From: Micromonospora sp. NBC_00421
GTDB taxonomy: Bacteria; Actinomycetota; Actinomycetes; Mycobacteriales; Micromonosporaceae
Length of the DNA stretch: 64,000 nucleotides
NCBI RefSeq assembly: GCF_036017915.1
Contig: NZ_CP107929.1
Location: 5,584,001-5,648,000 of the forward strand
Direction of reading: 5' to 3'
In this document: positions 44,027 to 52,268 of the stretch, piece after piece
Layout: the number at the start of each line of letters is the position of its first letter
Numbering within the stretch: the first letter of the stretch is position 1
Translations under genes and position numbers: made by a program
The notes under the pieces: model-generated
What the model was told of the DNA's origin: nothing
Seen by the model: the letters and a program-made list of their open reading frames with translations, nothing else
The model's database searches: none

Positions 44027-44815
44027 ATGCGTTCACGCCCCGTCCTGGCGGTTGCCCTGGGTCTGCTCCTGCTGGTCGCCGGCTGCGGAGACCAGCCCCG
44101 ACACGTCCGGCCGGCCGCCGCGCCGGCCCCGGCCACCCCCGCGCCCGAGCCGGCCCAGACCCCGACCCCGACGCCGTCGCCCACCAGCAAGCCGAAGCCC
44201 CGGTTGCGACCGAAACCGAAGACGCTCCCCGCCGGCCTGCGTAAGGCGACCGGAGTACGCGCGGTGGCGCTGACCTTCGACGACGGCCCCGACCCGACCT
44301 GGACACCGAAGGTCCTCAACGACCTCCGGGCGGCCAAGGTCAAGGCGACGTTCTGCGTGGTCGGCACCCAGGTCCGCAAGCACCCGGAGCTGGTGGCCCG
44401 GATCGTCCGGGAGGGGCACCAGCTCTGCAACCACAGTTGGCGGCACGACGTCGACCTGGGTCGCCGGCCGGTCGCCGAGATCCGGGCCGACCTGGTCCGC
44501 ACCAACCAGGCCATCACCAAGGCCGTCCCGGGCGCGAAGGTGCCGTTCTACCGTCAGCCCGGGGGCCGGTGGACGCCGGAAGTGGTGGCGGTGGCCAAGC
44601 AGTTGGGCATGCGGTCGCTGCACTGGACCGTCGACCCGCAGGACTGGGCCAAGCCCACGACCGGCGTCATCACCAAGCGGGTCGAGAACGCCGCCCGTCC
44701 CGGGGCGGTGGTGCTGATGCACGACGGTGGGGGTGACCGGAGCCGCACCCTCGGGGCCGTGCCGCACGTCATCGGTGACCTGAAGCGCCGATTCGGCATC
44801 GCGCCACCCCGCTGA
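44027..44815 (+). CDS. Polysaccharide deacetylase (NodB-like) lipoprotein
   Basis: Length 262 aa. ATG 44027 with GGAG 5 bases upstream, preferred over GTG 44021. Signal with lipobox LLLVAGC. A Thr/Pro/Lys-rich linker (30-70), then a NodB domain: TFDDGPDPTWT (catalytic Asp and metal ligand), HSWRHD (metal His residues), RQPGGRW and VVLMHDGGG. Would deacetylate peptidoglycan or another cell-wall N-acetyl polymer. Confidence 0.92.
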   Translation: MRSRPVLAVALGLLLLVAGCGDQPRHVRPAAAPAPATPAPEPAQTPTPTPSPTSKPKPRLRPKPKTLPAGLRKATGVRAVALTFDDGPDPTWTPKVLNDLRAAKVKATFCVVGTQVRKHPELVARIVREGHQLCNHSWRHDVDLGRRPVAEIRADLVRTNQAITKAVPGAKVPFYRQPGGRWTPEVVAVAKQLGMRSLHWTVDPQDWAKPTTGVITKRVENAARPGAVVLMHDGGGDRSRTLGAVPHVIGDLKRRFGIAPPR

Positions 44816-44819
44816 GCTG

Positions 44820-44855
44820 CCGGTATGCCCAGCCGGGTCCGGCCGGGCATACCGG
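44820..44855 (+). terminator. Hairpin terminator after the deacetylase
   Basis: CCGGTATGCCC (44820-44830) pairs perfectly with GGGCATACCGG (44845-44855), followed by TTT. Confidence 0.75.
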
Positions 44856-44856
44856 T

Positions 44857-44886
44857 TTGGCCGACTGGCAGGGGATGACATATGCT
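44857..44886 (+). promoter_or_regulatory. Candidate tRNA promoter
   Basis: TTGGCC at 44857 and TATGCT at 44881 with an 18-base spacer, about 70 bases ahead of tRNA-Glu. Confidence 0.4.
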
Positions 44887-44957
44887 TCTCATGCCTCCGG
44901 CGGGGCCGGATGGGAGCAAGTCCGCAGAAGTTGCGAGTGTGCAATGATGGCGGGGAC

Positions 44958-45030
44958 GCCCTCATCGTCTAGTGGCCCAGGACGCCGCCCTTTCAAGGCG
45001 GTAGCACGGGTTCGAATCCCGTTGGGGGTA
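44958..45030 (+). tRNA. tRNA-Glu (UUC)
   Basis: 73 bases. Anticodon stem CCGCC/GGCGG around loop CTTTCAA, anticodon TTC. T-arm GGTTCGAATCC. The acceptor GCCCTCA pairs with TGGGGGT using two G-T wobble pairs; CCA is not encoded. Confidence 0.95.
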
Positions 45031-45060
45031 CGATCCGGCCCAGCCGGAGGCAACAAGTAA

Positions 45061-45137
45061 GGTCCTGTGGAGCAGTTGGAGTGCTCGCCGCCCTGTCAAG
45101 GCGGAGGTCGCGGGTTCAAGTCCCGTCAGGACCGCCA
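45061..45137 (+). tRNA. tRNA-Asp (GUC)
   Basis: Acceptor GGTCCTG/CAGGACC with discriminator G and encoded CCA (45135-45137). Anticodon loop CTGTCAA in stem CCGCC/GGCGG gives GTC. T-arm GGTTCAAGTCC. Confidence 0.95.
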
Positions 45138-45143
45138 GCGCCG

Positions 45144-45169
45144 ACGCCGCGTGCACCATTGCGCGGCGT
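45144..45169 (+). terminator. Short hairpin after tRNA-Asp
   Basis: ACGCCGCG (45144-45151) pairs with CGCGGCGT (45162-45169), 10-base loop, then a T-rich TCTGCGTTAT. A weak terminator or processing hairpin. Confidence 0.45.
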
Positions 45170-45238
45170 TCTGCGTTATCGGGACGAGTCACCCGTCGGC
45201 GGAGAACCCGCCCTCCGGTAACATGTCCCGAAGCACCA

Positions 45239-45312
45239 GGCCAGGTAGCTCAGTTGGTACGAGCGTCCGACTGAAAATCGGAAGGTCGGCGGTTCGACCC
45301 CGCCCCTGGCCA
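45239..45312 (+). tRNA. tRNA-Phe (GAA)
   Basis: 74 bases. Acceptor GGCCAGG/CCTGGCC; D-arm GCTCAGTTGGTACGAGC; anticodon stem TCCGA/TCGGA around CTGAAAA (GAA); T-arm GCGGTTCGACCCCGC. CCA not encoded. Confidence 0.95.
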
Positions 45313-45335
45313 CATAGCCTTTCGCCGGGCTACAG

Positions 45336-45370
45336 AAAACGGTGACCTGCGGAGACGCGGTCACCGTTTT
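45336..45370 (+). terminator. Strong terminator after tRNA cluster
   Basis: AAAACGGTGACC (45336-45347) pairs with GGTCACCGTTTT (45359-45370), 11-base loop, ending in T run. Closes the tRNA transcript. Confidence 0.85.
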
Positions 45371-45442
45371 CGTGTATCCGGCTTCCCACGAGCGCGTACA
45401 CGAGGCTGCACAGCGCCTCGTCAGCCGGTATGGTCCGGGCCT

Positions 45443-45967
45443 ATGGGACAGGAGAACGTGAATCCGGAGGACGTCCACCAGGACGTCGACCGGTACTCGC
45501 TGCGCTCCACGCTCCTCGTCCCCGCCAGCGCGGAACAGGCCTTCGCGGTCTTCACCGGCTCCCTTACCGACTGGTGGGTACGTGAATACACCTGGTCCGG
45601 GCCGGCGGCGCTTGCCGAGTTGGGGATCGAACCCCGGGCCGGCGGCATGCTCTACGAAATCGGCCCGTACGGCTTCCGGGGCGACTGGGGCCGGGTGCTC
45701 ACCTGGGATCCACCGCGCCGACTCGTCTTCACCTGGCAGCTCGGCGCGGACCGGGTCCCGGTGCCGGACCCGGCCCGCGCCAGCGAGGTGGAGGTGCTGT
45801 TCCTGCCGGACGAGTCGGGGCAGACCCGCATCGAGCTGGAGCACCGGCACTTCGACCGGCACGGTGAGGCCGCTGAGGGTTATCGTGCCGCGTTGACCGC
45901 CGGCTGGCACGAACTGCTCGGCCGCTACCTCGCCACCCTCACCCGCACCGTCCCCGGCCCCCACTGA
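45443..45967 (+). CDS. SRPBCC/AHSA1-family protein
   Basis: Length 174 aa. ATG with an upstream GGTCCGG rather than a classical site. The pattern LLVPASAEQAFAVFTGSLTDWW, then YEIGPYGFRGDWGRVLTWDPPRRLVFTW and TRIELEHRHF is that of the Aha1/START-like ligand-binding family. Typical roles are lipid, hydrophobic small-molecule or Hsp90-related binding. Substrate unknown. Confidence 0.85.
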   Translation: MGQENVNPEDVHQDVDRYSLRSTLLVPASAEQAFAVFTGSLTDWWVREYTWSGPAALAELGIEPRAGGMLYEIGPYGFRGDWGRVLTWDPPRRLVFTWQLGADRVPVPDPARASEVEVLFLPDESGQTRIELEHRHFDRHGEAAEGYRAALTAGWHELLGRYLATLTRTVPGPH

Positions 45968-46046
45968 CCCACCCCCGCTCCGCCCCCTCGTTCCCCCGTG
46001 CCTCCGCCGGGCCCCGGCAGGTGAGCCGGAGCTGGGTGAGGGCCGG

Positions 46047-46733
46047 TCAGGTGGAGCCGGTCACCGCGTCGGGGCCGCCGAGGTCCGCCCGGCGGCCGGC
46101 CGCCGCTCCCGCGCCGAAGCCGGAGCCGGCGAGTCGACGGGTCGGGGCGCTCCGCAGCCGGGGATAGACCTCGGTGACCCGGCGGGCCACCCGGTCCGAA
46201 CGGTCGGCCAGCACCAGCGCGACCGACGGGGTGCCCCGTTCCGCCGCCGCGCCCGCCTCGGCGGCCCGGAGCCGCTCGGAGATCACCCGGGCGAAGCCGG
46301 CCAGCCAGGAACGGCGGAACGCCGCCGGGTGCTCACCGGGCGGCACCACGGTGCCGGCGAGCCCGTGCGCGGCCTGCACCAGCAGCGAGGTGAAGAGCAG
46401 GTCCACCCGCTCCAGGTCGCTGGCGAAGCCGAACAGGTGCAGCACGAATCCGCTGCCGTCCTGCCGTCGTACGCAGCGGCAGCGCAGCGGGTCGGCCACC
46501 GCCGCGAGCAGCCCGGCCTTGTCCCGGGCGTACGGGGCGACGACGTCGACCACCCGGTCGCCGACCGGATCGGTGGTCGGATCCCGGGCGGCCAGCAGTG
46601 CGCGGTCGACACCGTACCGGGCGATCAACTCGGTGGCCTTGGCGGTGAAGGCGGCCGACTCGGCGGAGGTGCAGGCGGCGTCCTCGGCCTGGGCCAACAG
46701 CTTGCGCACCTTGCTGAGCATCGCCTCGGACAT
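46047..46733 (-). CDS. DUF2786-family protein
   Basis: Length 228 aa. N-terminal AMLSKVRKLLAQAEDAACTSAESAAFTAKATELIARYGVD is the DUF2786 signature (a short helical domain). Then a mixed region with CRCVRR and a C-terminus that is Gly/Ala-rich. The function of DUF2786 is not known; some members are in mobile or phage contexts. Divergent from the small secreted protein. Confidence 0.8.
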   Translation of the reverse strand: MSEAMLSKVRKLLAQAEDAACTSAESAAFTAKATELIARYGVDRALLAARDPTTDPVGDRVVDVVAPYARDKAGLLAAVADPLRCRCVRRQDGSGFVLHLFGFASDLERVDLLFTSLLVQAAHGLAGTVVPPGEHPAAFRRSWLAGFARVISERLRAAEAGAAAERGTPSVALVLADRSDRVARRVTEVYPRLRSAPTRRLAGSGFGAGAAAGRRADLGGPDAVTGST

Positions 46734-46860
46734 CCGTCACAGGTACCACGAAGGTTCACGAGTCCGTCACAGCGGGATCAGAGATCGACAGATATCATCG
46801 CCACTCACCGCGCCCTGTCCGCGACTCAGGGTCCGTCCCCTCTTCCCTGGAGGCACCACC

Positions 46861-47274
46861 ATGGCATTCCGGCCCGCCCGCCTGATCGCGATCGCCGCCA
46901 CCCTGCCCCTGCTGTGGTACGGCGCACCCGCACAGGCCGCCCCGGAGACCAACCTCTCCGCCTCGGCCGCCACCTGCTACGGCGGGGCGGTCCGGTCGTA
47001 CTTCCAGGTCGGCGGCTGGGGTGGGGACGCCGGCCCGTACAAGGCGAGCGCCCGGTGCAAGGACGTCAACGTCAAGAACAGCAGCGAGTTCGGCACCGAG
47101 GCGTGCGTGGTCTTCATCGACAAGACCAACAAGTGCAACTACCTGACCTACCTGCCGGCGAAGTCGGACTACATCACCGTCGCCACCAACGTGCGGGACG
47201 GGGCGAACTTCAAGGTCCGCTTCTCCAACCTGCGCTACGAGTACGAGCCCCTGGTGGCGTACCACGCGTTCTGA
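46861..47274 (+). CDS. Small secreted protein of unknown function
   Basis: Length 137 aa, ATG with GGAGG 7-8 bases upstream. Signal peptide (about 1-26, ends AQA). The mature part has four Cys (ATCYGG, ARCKD, EACVVF, NKCNYL) likely forming two disulphides, and a beta-rich aromatic end (VRFSNLRYEYEPLVAYH). No recognised domain; probably an extracellular actinobacterial protein. Confidence 0.75.
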   Translation: MAFRPARLIAIAATLPLLWYGAPAQAAPETNLSASAATCYGGAVRSYFQVGGWGGDAGPYKASARCKDVNVKNSSEFGTEACVVFIDKTNKCNYLTYLPAKSDYITVATNVRDGANFKVRFSNLRYEYEPLVAYHAF

Positions 47275-47344
47275 GCCGGCCGACGCGACGCCCGCCGCCG
47301 AAGAGCCACCCCGGCGCGACGGCCCGCAGCGGGGGCGGGGCGGG

Positions 47345-47734
47345 TCAGCCGGCCCGGCTGCGCAGGGTGGCCACGGTCGAGCCGGCGAGGGTGAGCAGGC
47401 AGTCCGGTAGCTGCCCGTCGGCGACCGCCGCCCCGAACAGCGCCTCGCCGGTGTCGGCGTCGTGGTTGGCGTACGCGCTGACGAACCGGGCGACCCAACG
47501 GGTGTCGTACCCCGCCTCGTCGATGCCTGGGAAGTCCAGCGCGCACGCTCCCGGCGGCGGCGGGTCGCCGATCATGGTGGCGGCCAGGGTCCAGGCGACC
47601 GTGTACGCCCCGGCGAGGCCGGACCGGTCCACCACGGCGTCGAAGGTGCCGACAACGGCGGCACCGTCTCCGGACAGCGCCGAATCGAGTACGGCGGTAG
47701 CGTCGGCCAGCGTCTGATCCGGTACGTCGGTCAC
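47345..47734 (-). CDS. Hypothetical protein, helical
   Basis: Length 129 aa if begun at GTG 47734, where no ribosome site is evident. VLDSALSGDGAAVVGTFDAVVDRSGLAGAYTVAWTLAATMIG and TRWVARFVSAYANHDADTGEALFGAAVADG are Ala-rich helices, without a known motif. Codon bias matches neighbours. The lack of a clear ribosome site suggests a leaderless start or a wrong start. Confidence 0.6.
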   Translation of the reverse strand: MTDVPDQTLADATAVLDSALSGDGAAVVGTFDAVVDRSGLAGAYTVAWTLAATMIGDPPPPGACALDFPGIDEAGYDTRWVARFVSAYANHDADTGEALFGAAVADGQLPDCLLTLAGSTVATLRSRAG

Positions 47735-47917
47735 TTGCGGCACAGTAGGAGGCCAGGTCAAGCGAGAGAGCGCCGAAATGGTGACCACCTGCTGGGACGG
47801 CGTGACGGAGCGTACGGACGACTGTCGGGCCGACGACCAGGGCAGCCTCCCTTGGTCCCACGGCTGCCGTCGGCACGCTATGGTGCGCACCGGACCTGCG
47901 CCGGAGGAAGGACGACC

Positions 47918-49270
47918 ATGCTCGTTACACGCGGCCCGCGCGCGGCCACCCTGGCGGCCTGCGCGTCGTTCCTGCTCGCCGTCAGCGCGTGCGGGACGAC
48001 CGACAAGCCCGAGGAGGCGGCCACCCCGCAGGTGCGCCTGTACGGCACCGACGGCAACATGCAGAACTCCTTCGCCGCCGAGCTGAAGGACCGGGCCGAC
48101 CTCGTCGACGGCATGAAGGGCACCACGCCGCTCACGCCGCTCACCGACGACTTCAAGCAGCGGCTACGCTCCGTCGACCCGAAGTTGACCGACTACCTCT
48201 ACGCGGCGGAGACGTACGACGCGGTCATGATCAGTTCGTTGGCCGCCCAGCTGGCCGGGAGCACCGATCCGGCCGACATCGCCAAGCAGATCGTCGGGGT
48301 GACCACCAACGGTCGCCGCTGCACCGATGCGGCGAGCTGCCTGCCGCTGGCCCGGGACGGCCAGGACATCGAGTACCGCGGCCAGTCGCTGACCCGCGCC
48401 GGCTTCACCGACCTCGGGGAGCCGGCCACCGCCAGCTACGCGACCCTGCACTTCGACAACCAGAAGATCAACGACGCGAAGACCGAGTTCGTGGGCGCCG
48501 GAGACGAGTCCGGGGTGAGCACCAAGGCCGCACCCAAGCCGAAGAAGCAGCGGGGCGGGCGCAACGACAGCAGCGACGGCTCCCCGCTGATCCTCGGCGG
48601 CCTGCTGCCCAAGACCGGTGACCTGGCCCTGGCCTATCCGCCCCTGGCGGCCGGCGTGGCGTTGGCGATCAAGGAGATCAACGCCGCGGGTGGGGTGCTC
48701 GGCGACCCGGTGACCTGGTTCGACGGTGACGACGGCACCAACCCGGCCGTCGCCAAGGCCACCGTGGCGTCGCACGTCAGGAACAAGGTCCAGGTGATCA
48801 TCGGGGCCGCCGCGTCCGGGATCTCCGCCGCCGTGCTGCCGGACGTGGTGGCGGCGGGGAAGATCCTCTTCTCGCCGTCCAACACCGATGCGGGGTTGAG
48901 CCAGGCCGACGACAAGGGCCTCTACTTCCGGACCGCTCCGCCGGACAGCCTCCAGGGCCGGGCCCTGGCCGACGTGATCCTCCGCGACGGCCCGCACAAG
49001 ATCGTGGTGGTGGCCCGCAAGGACTCCTACGGTGAGGGCCTCCAGGAGACCGTCCGCGCCGAGCTGGAGCGGGCCGGCTTCGGCAGTGACCGGGTGAAGC
49101 TGTTCACCTACGACCCGCCGGCCGACGCCAAGGCCCCGCCTGTCGACTTCGGCAACCTGGCCGGTGAGATCAAGAACTACCGTCCGGAGGCCGTGCTGGT
49201 CATCGGCTTCGGCGAGTCCGCCGGGCTGATCAAGGCACTGGCCGACGCGGGCGTACCGATCCGACACTGA
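47918..49270 (+). CDS. Type I branched-chain/amide-type substrate-binding lipoprotein, apparently circularly permuted
   Basis: Length 450 aa, ATG with GGAGGAAGG upstream. Signal peptide with lipobox SAC25. Residues 39-190 read like the C-lobe of LivJ-type binding proteins (VRLYGTDGNMQNSFAAEL, YLYAAETYDAVMISSLAAQLAG, RRCTDAASC). A basic Lys/Gly linker (about 195-222) follows, and then 222-450 reads like the N-lobe (PLILGGLLPKTGDLALAYPP, INAAGGVLGDPVTWFDGDDGTNPA, IIGAAASGISAAVLPDV, LVIGFGESAGLIKAL). The end GVPIRH would normally run straight into LYGTDG. No permease or ATPase gene is adjacent. Confidence 0.85.
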   Translation: MLVTRGPRAATLAACASFLLAVSACGTTDKPEEAATPQVRLYGTDGNMQNSFAAELKDRADLVDGMKGTTPLTPLTDDFKQRLRSVDPKLTDYLYAAETYDAVMISSLAAQLAGSTDPADIAKQIVGVTTNGRRCTDAASCLPLARDGQDIEYRGQSLTRAGFTDLGEPATASYATLHFDNQKINDAKTEFVGAGDESGVSTKAAPKPKKQRGGRNDSSDGSPLILGGLLPKTGDLALAYPPLAAGVALAIKEINAAGGVLGDPVTWFDGDDGTNPAVAKATVASHVRNKVQVIIGAAASGISAAVLPDVVAAGKILFSPSNTDAGLSQADDKGLYFRTAPPDSLQGRALADVILRDGPHKIVVVARKDSYGEGLQETVRAELERAGFGSDRVKLFTYDPPADAKAPPVDFGNLAGEIKNYRPEAVLVIGFGESAGLIKALADAGVPIRH

Positions 49271-49280
49271 CGCCGACGTC

Positions 49281-49316
49281 GCCGGGGGCGGCACCGGAGC
49301 TGGTGCCGCCCCCGGC
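49281..49316. terminator. Bidirectional hairpin terminator
   Basis: Perfect 15-bp stem (49281-49295 with 49302-49316), 6-base loop, between convergent genes ending at 49270 and 49321. Confidence 0.8.
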
Positions 49317-49320
49317 TCCG

Positions 49321-50064
49321 TCAGCGCGGCCGGCGACGGTCCAGGAAGTCGGTCATCCGGCGGTGCTTCTCCTCGTCCTCGAAGAGCACCGCCTGGCTGA
49401 CCAGGTCCAGCTGCGGGTGGGCGGCGACCGGGGCGTCCACCGCGAGCTTGGTCAACCGCAGCGCCAGCGCGGAGCCCTCGGCCATCTCGTCGAGCAGCCC
49501 GTGCGCGGTGGGCAGCAGCTCCGCCGGCTCCGCCACCACCCGGTTCACCAGACCGATCCGTAGCGCCTCGTCGGCGTCGACCCGCCGACCGGTGAAGAGC
49601 AGTTCCTTGGCCCGGCCCTCGCCGACCAGCGCCGGCAACCGGTGGGTCGCCCCGGCACCGGCCAGGATGCCCAACCGCACCTCGGGCTGGCCGAAGACCG
49701 CCCGGGCCGTACACACCCGCAGATCGCAGGCGTACGCCAGCTCCGCGCCGCCGCCCAACGCGGGACCGTCCACGGCGGCCACGCTCGGCATCGGCAGGGC
49801 CCGGAGCCGGGCGAAGGCCGCCGAGTTGATCGCGGCGAGGGCGTCCAGCCGACCCCGCTCCCGCAGCTGGCCGATGTCGGCACCACCGGCGAAGAGCCCG
49901 TCCGCGCCGCCGGTGAGCAGCAGCAACCGGGGCCGGGCCTCCAGGTCGGCGCAGACGTCGTGCAGTGCGCCGATCAGGTCGGCGTCGATGGCGTTGCGCT
50001 TCTCCGGCCGGTCCAGCGTCACCACCACCCGGTCGGGCAGCTCCTCCACCCGCAGCCCGCTCAT
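49321..50064 (-). CDS. Enoyl-CoA hydratase/isomerase family protein
   Basis: Length 247 aa. ATG overlaps the upstream stop (ATGA). Crotonase motifs: RPEKRNAIDADLIGAL, GLFAGGADIGQL (oxyanion hole), AVDGPALGGGAELAYACDLRV, FGQPEVRLGILAGAGATHRLPALVG, where a Glu in the QPEVRLG position is the catalytic residue of hydratases. It works with the 3-hydroxyacyl-CoA dehydrogenase in fatty-acyl or aromatic-acyl degradation. Confidence 0.92.
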   Translation of the reverse strand: MSGLRVEELPDRVVVTLDRPEKRNAIDADLIGALHDVCADLEARPRLLLLTGGADGLFAGGADIGQLRERGRLDALAAINSAAFARLRALPMPSVAAVDGPALGGGAELAYACDLRVCTARAVFGQPEVRLGILAGAGATHRLPALVGEGRAKELLFTGRRVDADEALRIGLVNRVVAEPAELLPTAHGLLDEMAEGSALALRLTKLAVDAPVAAHPQLDLVSQAVLFEDEEKHRRMTDFLDRRRPR

Positions 50065-50915
50065 CGCCGCCGACCGTCCTGCCACGAGTAGAAGCCCTGC
50101 CCGGACTTCTTGCCGAGCTTCCCGGCGGCGACCATCTCGACAAGCAGCGGCGGCGGTGCGAACCGGTCCCCGTACGCGGCCTGGAGGGTGCGGGCGATGT
50201 CCAGCCGCACGTCCAGCCCGACCAGGTCGGTCAGCTCCAACGGGCCGACCGGGTGCCGGTAGCCGAGCACCATCGCCTTGTCCACGTCGGCCGGCTCGGC
50301 CACCCCGTCGGCCACCATCCGGATCGCCTCCAGGCCGAGGGTCACCCCGAGCCGGGAGGTGGCGAAGCCGGGCATGTCGCGTACCACGACGGGGTCCTTG
50401 CCCAGCCGGCCGGCGAGCGCGACGGCCGCCGCGGTGGTCTCCGGTGCGGTGGCCGCGCCGACCACGACCTCCAGCAGGGCCATCACCCAGACCGGGTTGA
50501 AGAAGTGCAGCCCGAGGAAGGACTCCGGCCGGGCCAGCCCCTCGGCCAGTTCGCCGATGGGGATGCTCGAGGTGTTGCTGCCCAGCAGCGCCGGGCGCAG
50601 CCGTTCCGCCTCGGCCAGCACCGACCGCTTCAGCTCCGACCGCTCGGGCACCGCCTCGACGACCACCTCCGGTGCCGGGGCGATCTCGGCGAGCGCGCTC
50701 CGCAGGGTGATCCGCGACCGTTGCGCGGCGGCCTCGTCGCCGCCGAGCTTCCCGCGCTGCACCGCCCGCTCGCACAGCTCGTCGAGGCGGACGGCGGCGG
50801 CCTCGGCCCGACCCCGGTCCACCTCCACAAGCTCGACGGCGTAGCCCGCGCCGGCCGCCACGTAGGCGATGCCGAGCCCCATCGTGCCGGCCCCGACGAC
50901 GACAAGACGACTCAT
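50061..50915 (-). CDS. 3-hydroxyacyl-CoA dehydrogenase
   Basis: Length 284 aa, ATG with GAGGGAG upstream; N-terminal extensions are unlikely. NAD site VVVGAGTMGLGIAYVAAGAGYAVELVEVD, the catalytic His in LGLHFFNPV, Glu in the ALLEVVVG segment and NTSSIPI. C-terminal domain with MPGFATSRLG and DKAMVLGYRHPVGPLELTDLVGLD. It oxidises L-3-hydroxyacyl-CoA. Coupled to the hydratase. Confidence 0.93.
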   Translation of the reverse strand: MSRLVVVGAGTMGLGIAYVAAGAGYAVELVEVDRGRAEAAAVRLDELCERAVQRGKLGGDEAAAQRSRITLRSALAEIAPAPEVVVEAVPERSELKRSVLAEAERLRPALLGSNTSSIPIGELAEGLARPESFLGLHFFNPVWVMALLEVVVGAATAPETTAAAVALAGRLGKDPVVVRDMPGFATSRLGVTLGLEAIRMVADGVAEPADVDKAMVLGYRHPVGPLELTDLVGLDVRLDIARTLQAAYGDRFAPPPLLVEMVAAGKLGKKSGQGFYSWQDGRRR

Positions 50916-51084
50916 CGCTGCTCCCTCACTGCGCACGGTGGCGTGCGGGGTCTCCGGCACGCCCTGCCGCTCGCTTCGCTCGCTCATGGGTGCGACCCTA
51001 TGCAGCACCGTTCCCGGCGGCATGCGTGGGGGATCGCCACACCGGGTACAGACGGGCCAACGTCAAGGGAAGGAACCAGTCGAC

Positions 51085-51390
51085 ATGAGCCAGGCACCGG
51101 AGACCGTGGACGGCAGCGACACCACCGACGGCACGGCGATCGTGGAGACGCGCGGCAACGAGCGTGTCGACCTGCTCCGCGCCGACACCAACAACGACGG
51201 CAAGACCGACGTGTGGGTGGTGGACACCGACGGCGACGGCCGGGCCGACCTGTTCCAGTTCGACACCGACGGCGACGGCAAGGTCGACATCACCATGGTC
51301 GACATCGACGAGGACGGCACCCCGGACGAGGTGGTCGACGGCGACGGCGGCCTCCCCCCGGAGCAGCTCCCCCCGACCGTCCAGGTCTGA
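51085..51390 (+). CDS. Small acidic protein with tandem DxDxDG calcium-binding-like repeats
   Basis: Length 101 aa, ATG preceded by AGGAA at 51071 (9-base gap). Residues about 30-85 contain four repeats in the pattern D-T/I-[DN]-x-DG-x2-D: ADTNNDGKTD, DTDGDGRAD, DTDGDGKVD, DIDEDGTPD. These resemble thrombospondin type-3 or dockerin-like calcium loops. No signal peptide or anchor is evident, so it is predicted cytoplasmic. Confidence 0.75.
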   Translation: MSQAPETVDGSDTTDGTAIVETRGNERVDLLRADTNNDGKTDVWVVDTDGDGRADLFQFDTDGDGKVDITMVDIDEDGTPDEVVDGDGGLPPEQLPPTVQV

Positions 51391-51443
51391 TCCGGGCGCG
51401 GGGGCCCCGGTCGGGCCCCCGCCCACCTCCCGGTCGGGCCCGC

Positions 51444-52226
51444 TCACCGCCCGGCCAGCCGCAGGGTGGCCAGATAGTACGGAGCGTCGCGGTCGTCCAC
51501 GTCGGTCAACCGCCACGGGGTGCCCCGGACCAGCTCGGCCAACTCCTCGGGCGAGCAGACCAGGTAGTCGAACCACTCGGTGCCGAGCTCGCGGTAGCGC
51601 AGCCGCAACCGCAGTTGCCCACCGAGCCGACCGCGCCGGCGGTTCCGCTCGTGGTAGCCGGTGTGCACCGGGTCCGTGGTGCCGTACGGGTCGGTGCCGT
51701 GCGCGATGACCTGCGCACCGGGCCGGGCCAGGGCGGCCAGCGCGGCGAGGAACCCCGGTGCCCGCTCCCGCCCCTCGAACAGCCCCAGGTTGTTGCCGAG
51801 CAGCAGGAACGTGTCGTAGCGCCGGCCGTCGGCCACGTGCTCGTCGACGGTGCCGAGGACGAGGTCGCGCACCCCCCGGTGCCGGCTGACGCGCAGCGCC
51901 CCCGGTGAGGTGTCCAGCCCGGTGACCGGTACGCCGTGTTCCTGGAGCACCAGCGCGATCCGGCCGCCCCCGACGCCGACGTCCAGGGTGGCGCCCCGGG
52001 CCCGGTCCACGGCCCGGTGGTCGTACGGCTGCCAGTGCTCGGGACCGTCCAGGTAGTGCGCGGCGGGCGCCCCGTTGACCAGCCCGTCGTCCCGTTCGAT
52101 GATCTCGATGACCGGCCGGGGCAGCCGCCCGCCGACCAGCGGCCGGGGCCCGATCCCGGTGTGCACCGCGTACGCGTCACGCAGCAGTTCTCCGAACACG
52201 TCGCCCAGCCGAGGTTCTCCGGTCAC
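51444..52226 (-). CDS. Class I SAM-dependent methyltransferase
   Basis: Length 260 aa, GTG. Motif I TLDVGVGGGRIALVLQEHG with an acidic GLDTSPGAL second strand, and YDTFLLLGNNLGLF (motif IV region). A C-terminal beta stretch (RLRLRYRELGTEWFDYLV) is not of a named subfamily. Substrate unknown. Its 5' end is 42 bases from the divergent PPOX gene. Confidence 0.85.
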   Translation of the reverse strand: MTGEPRLGDVFGELLRDAYAVHTGIGPRPLVGGRLPRPVIEIIERDDGLVNGAPAAHYLDGPEHWQPYDHRAVDRARGATLDVGVGGGRIALVLQEHGVPVTGLDTSPGALRVSRHRGVRDLVLGTVDEHVADGRRYDTFLLLGNNLGLFEGRERAPGFLAALAALARPGAQVIAHGTDPYGTTDPVHTGYHERNRRRGRLGGQLRLRLRYRELGTEWFDYLVCSPEELAELVRGTPWRLTDVDDRDAPYYLATLRLAGR

Positions 52227-52268
52227 GACTGCACGCTATCGGGGCCCGGTCGTCGTATCGTGGGCGGC

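Noticed and set aside
49641..50091. Plus-strand frames opposite the hydratase gene
   Set aside because: Mirror frames without starts or motifs; the minus-strand crotonase is clear.
50961..50990. CTCGCTTCGCTCGCTC palindromic stretch before the 3-hydroxyacyl-CoA dehydrogenase
   Set aside because: Common composition-biased motif in actinobacterial intergenic DNA; no specific function can be argued.
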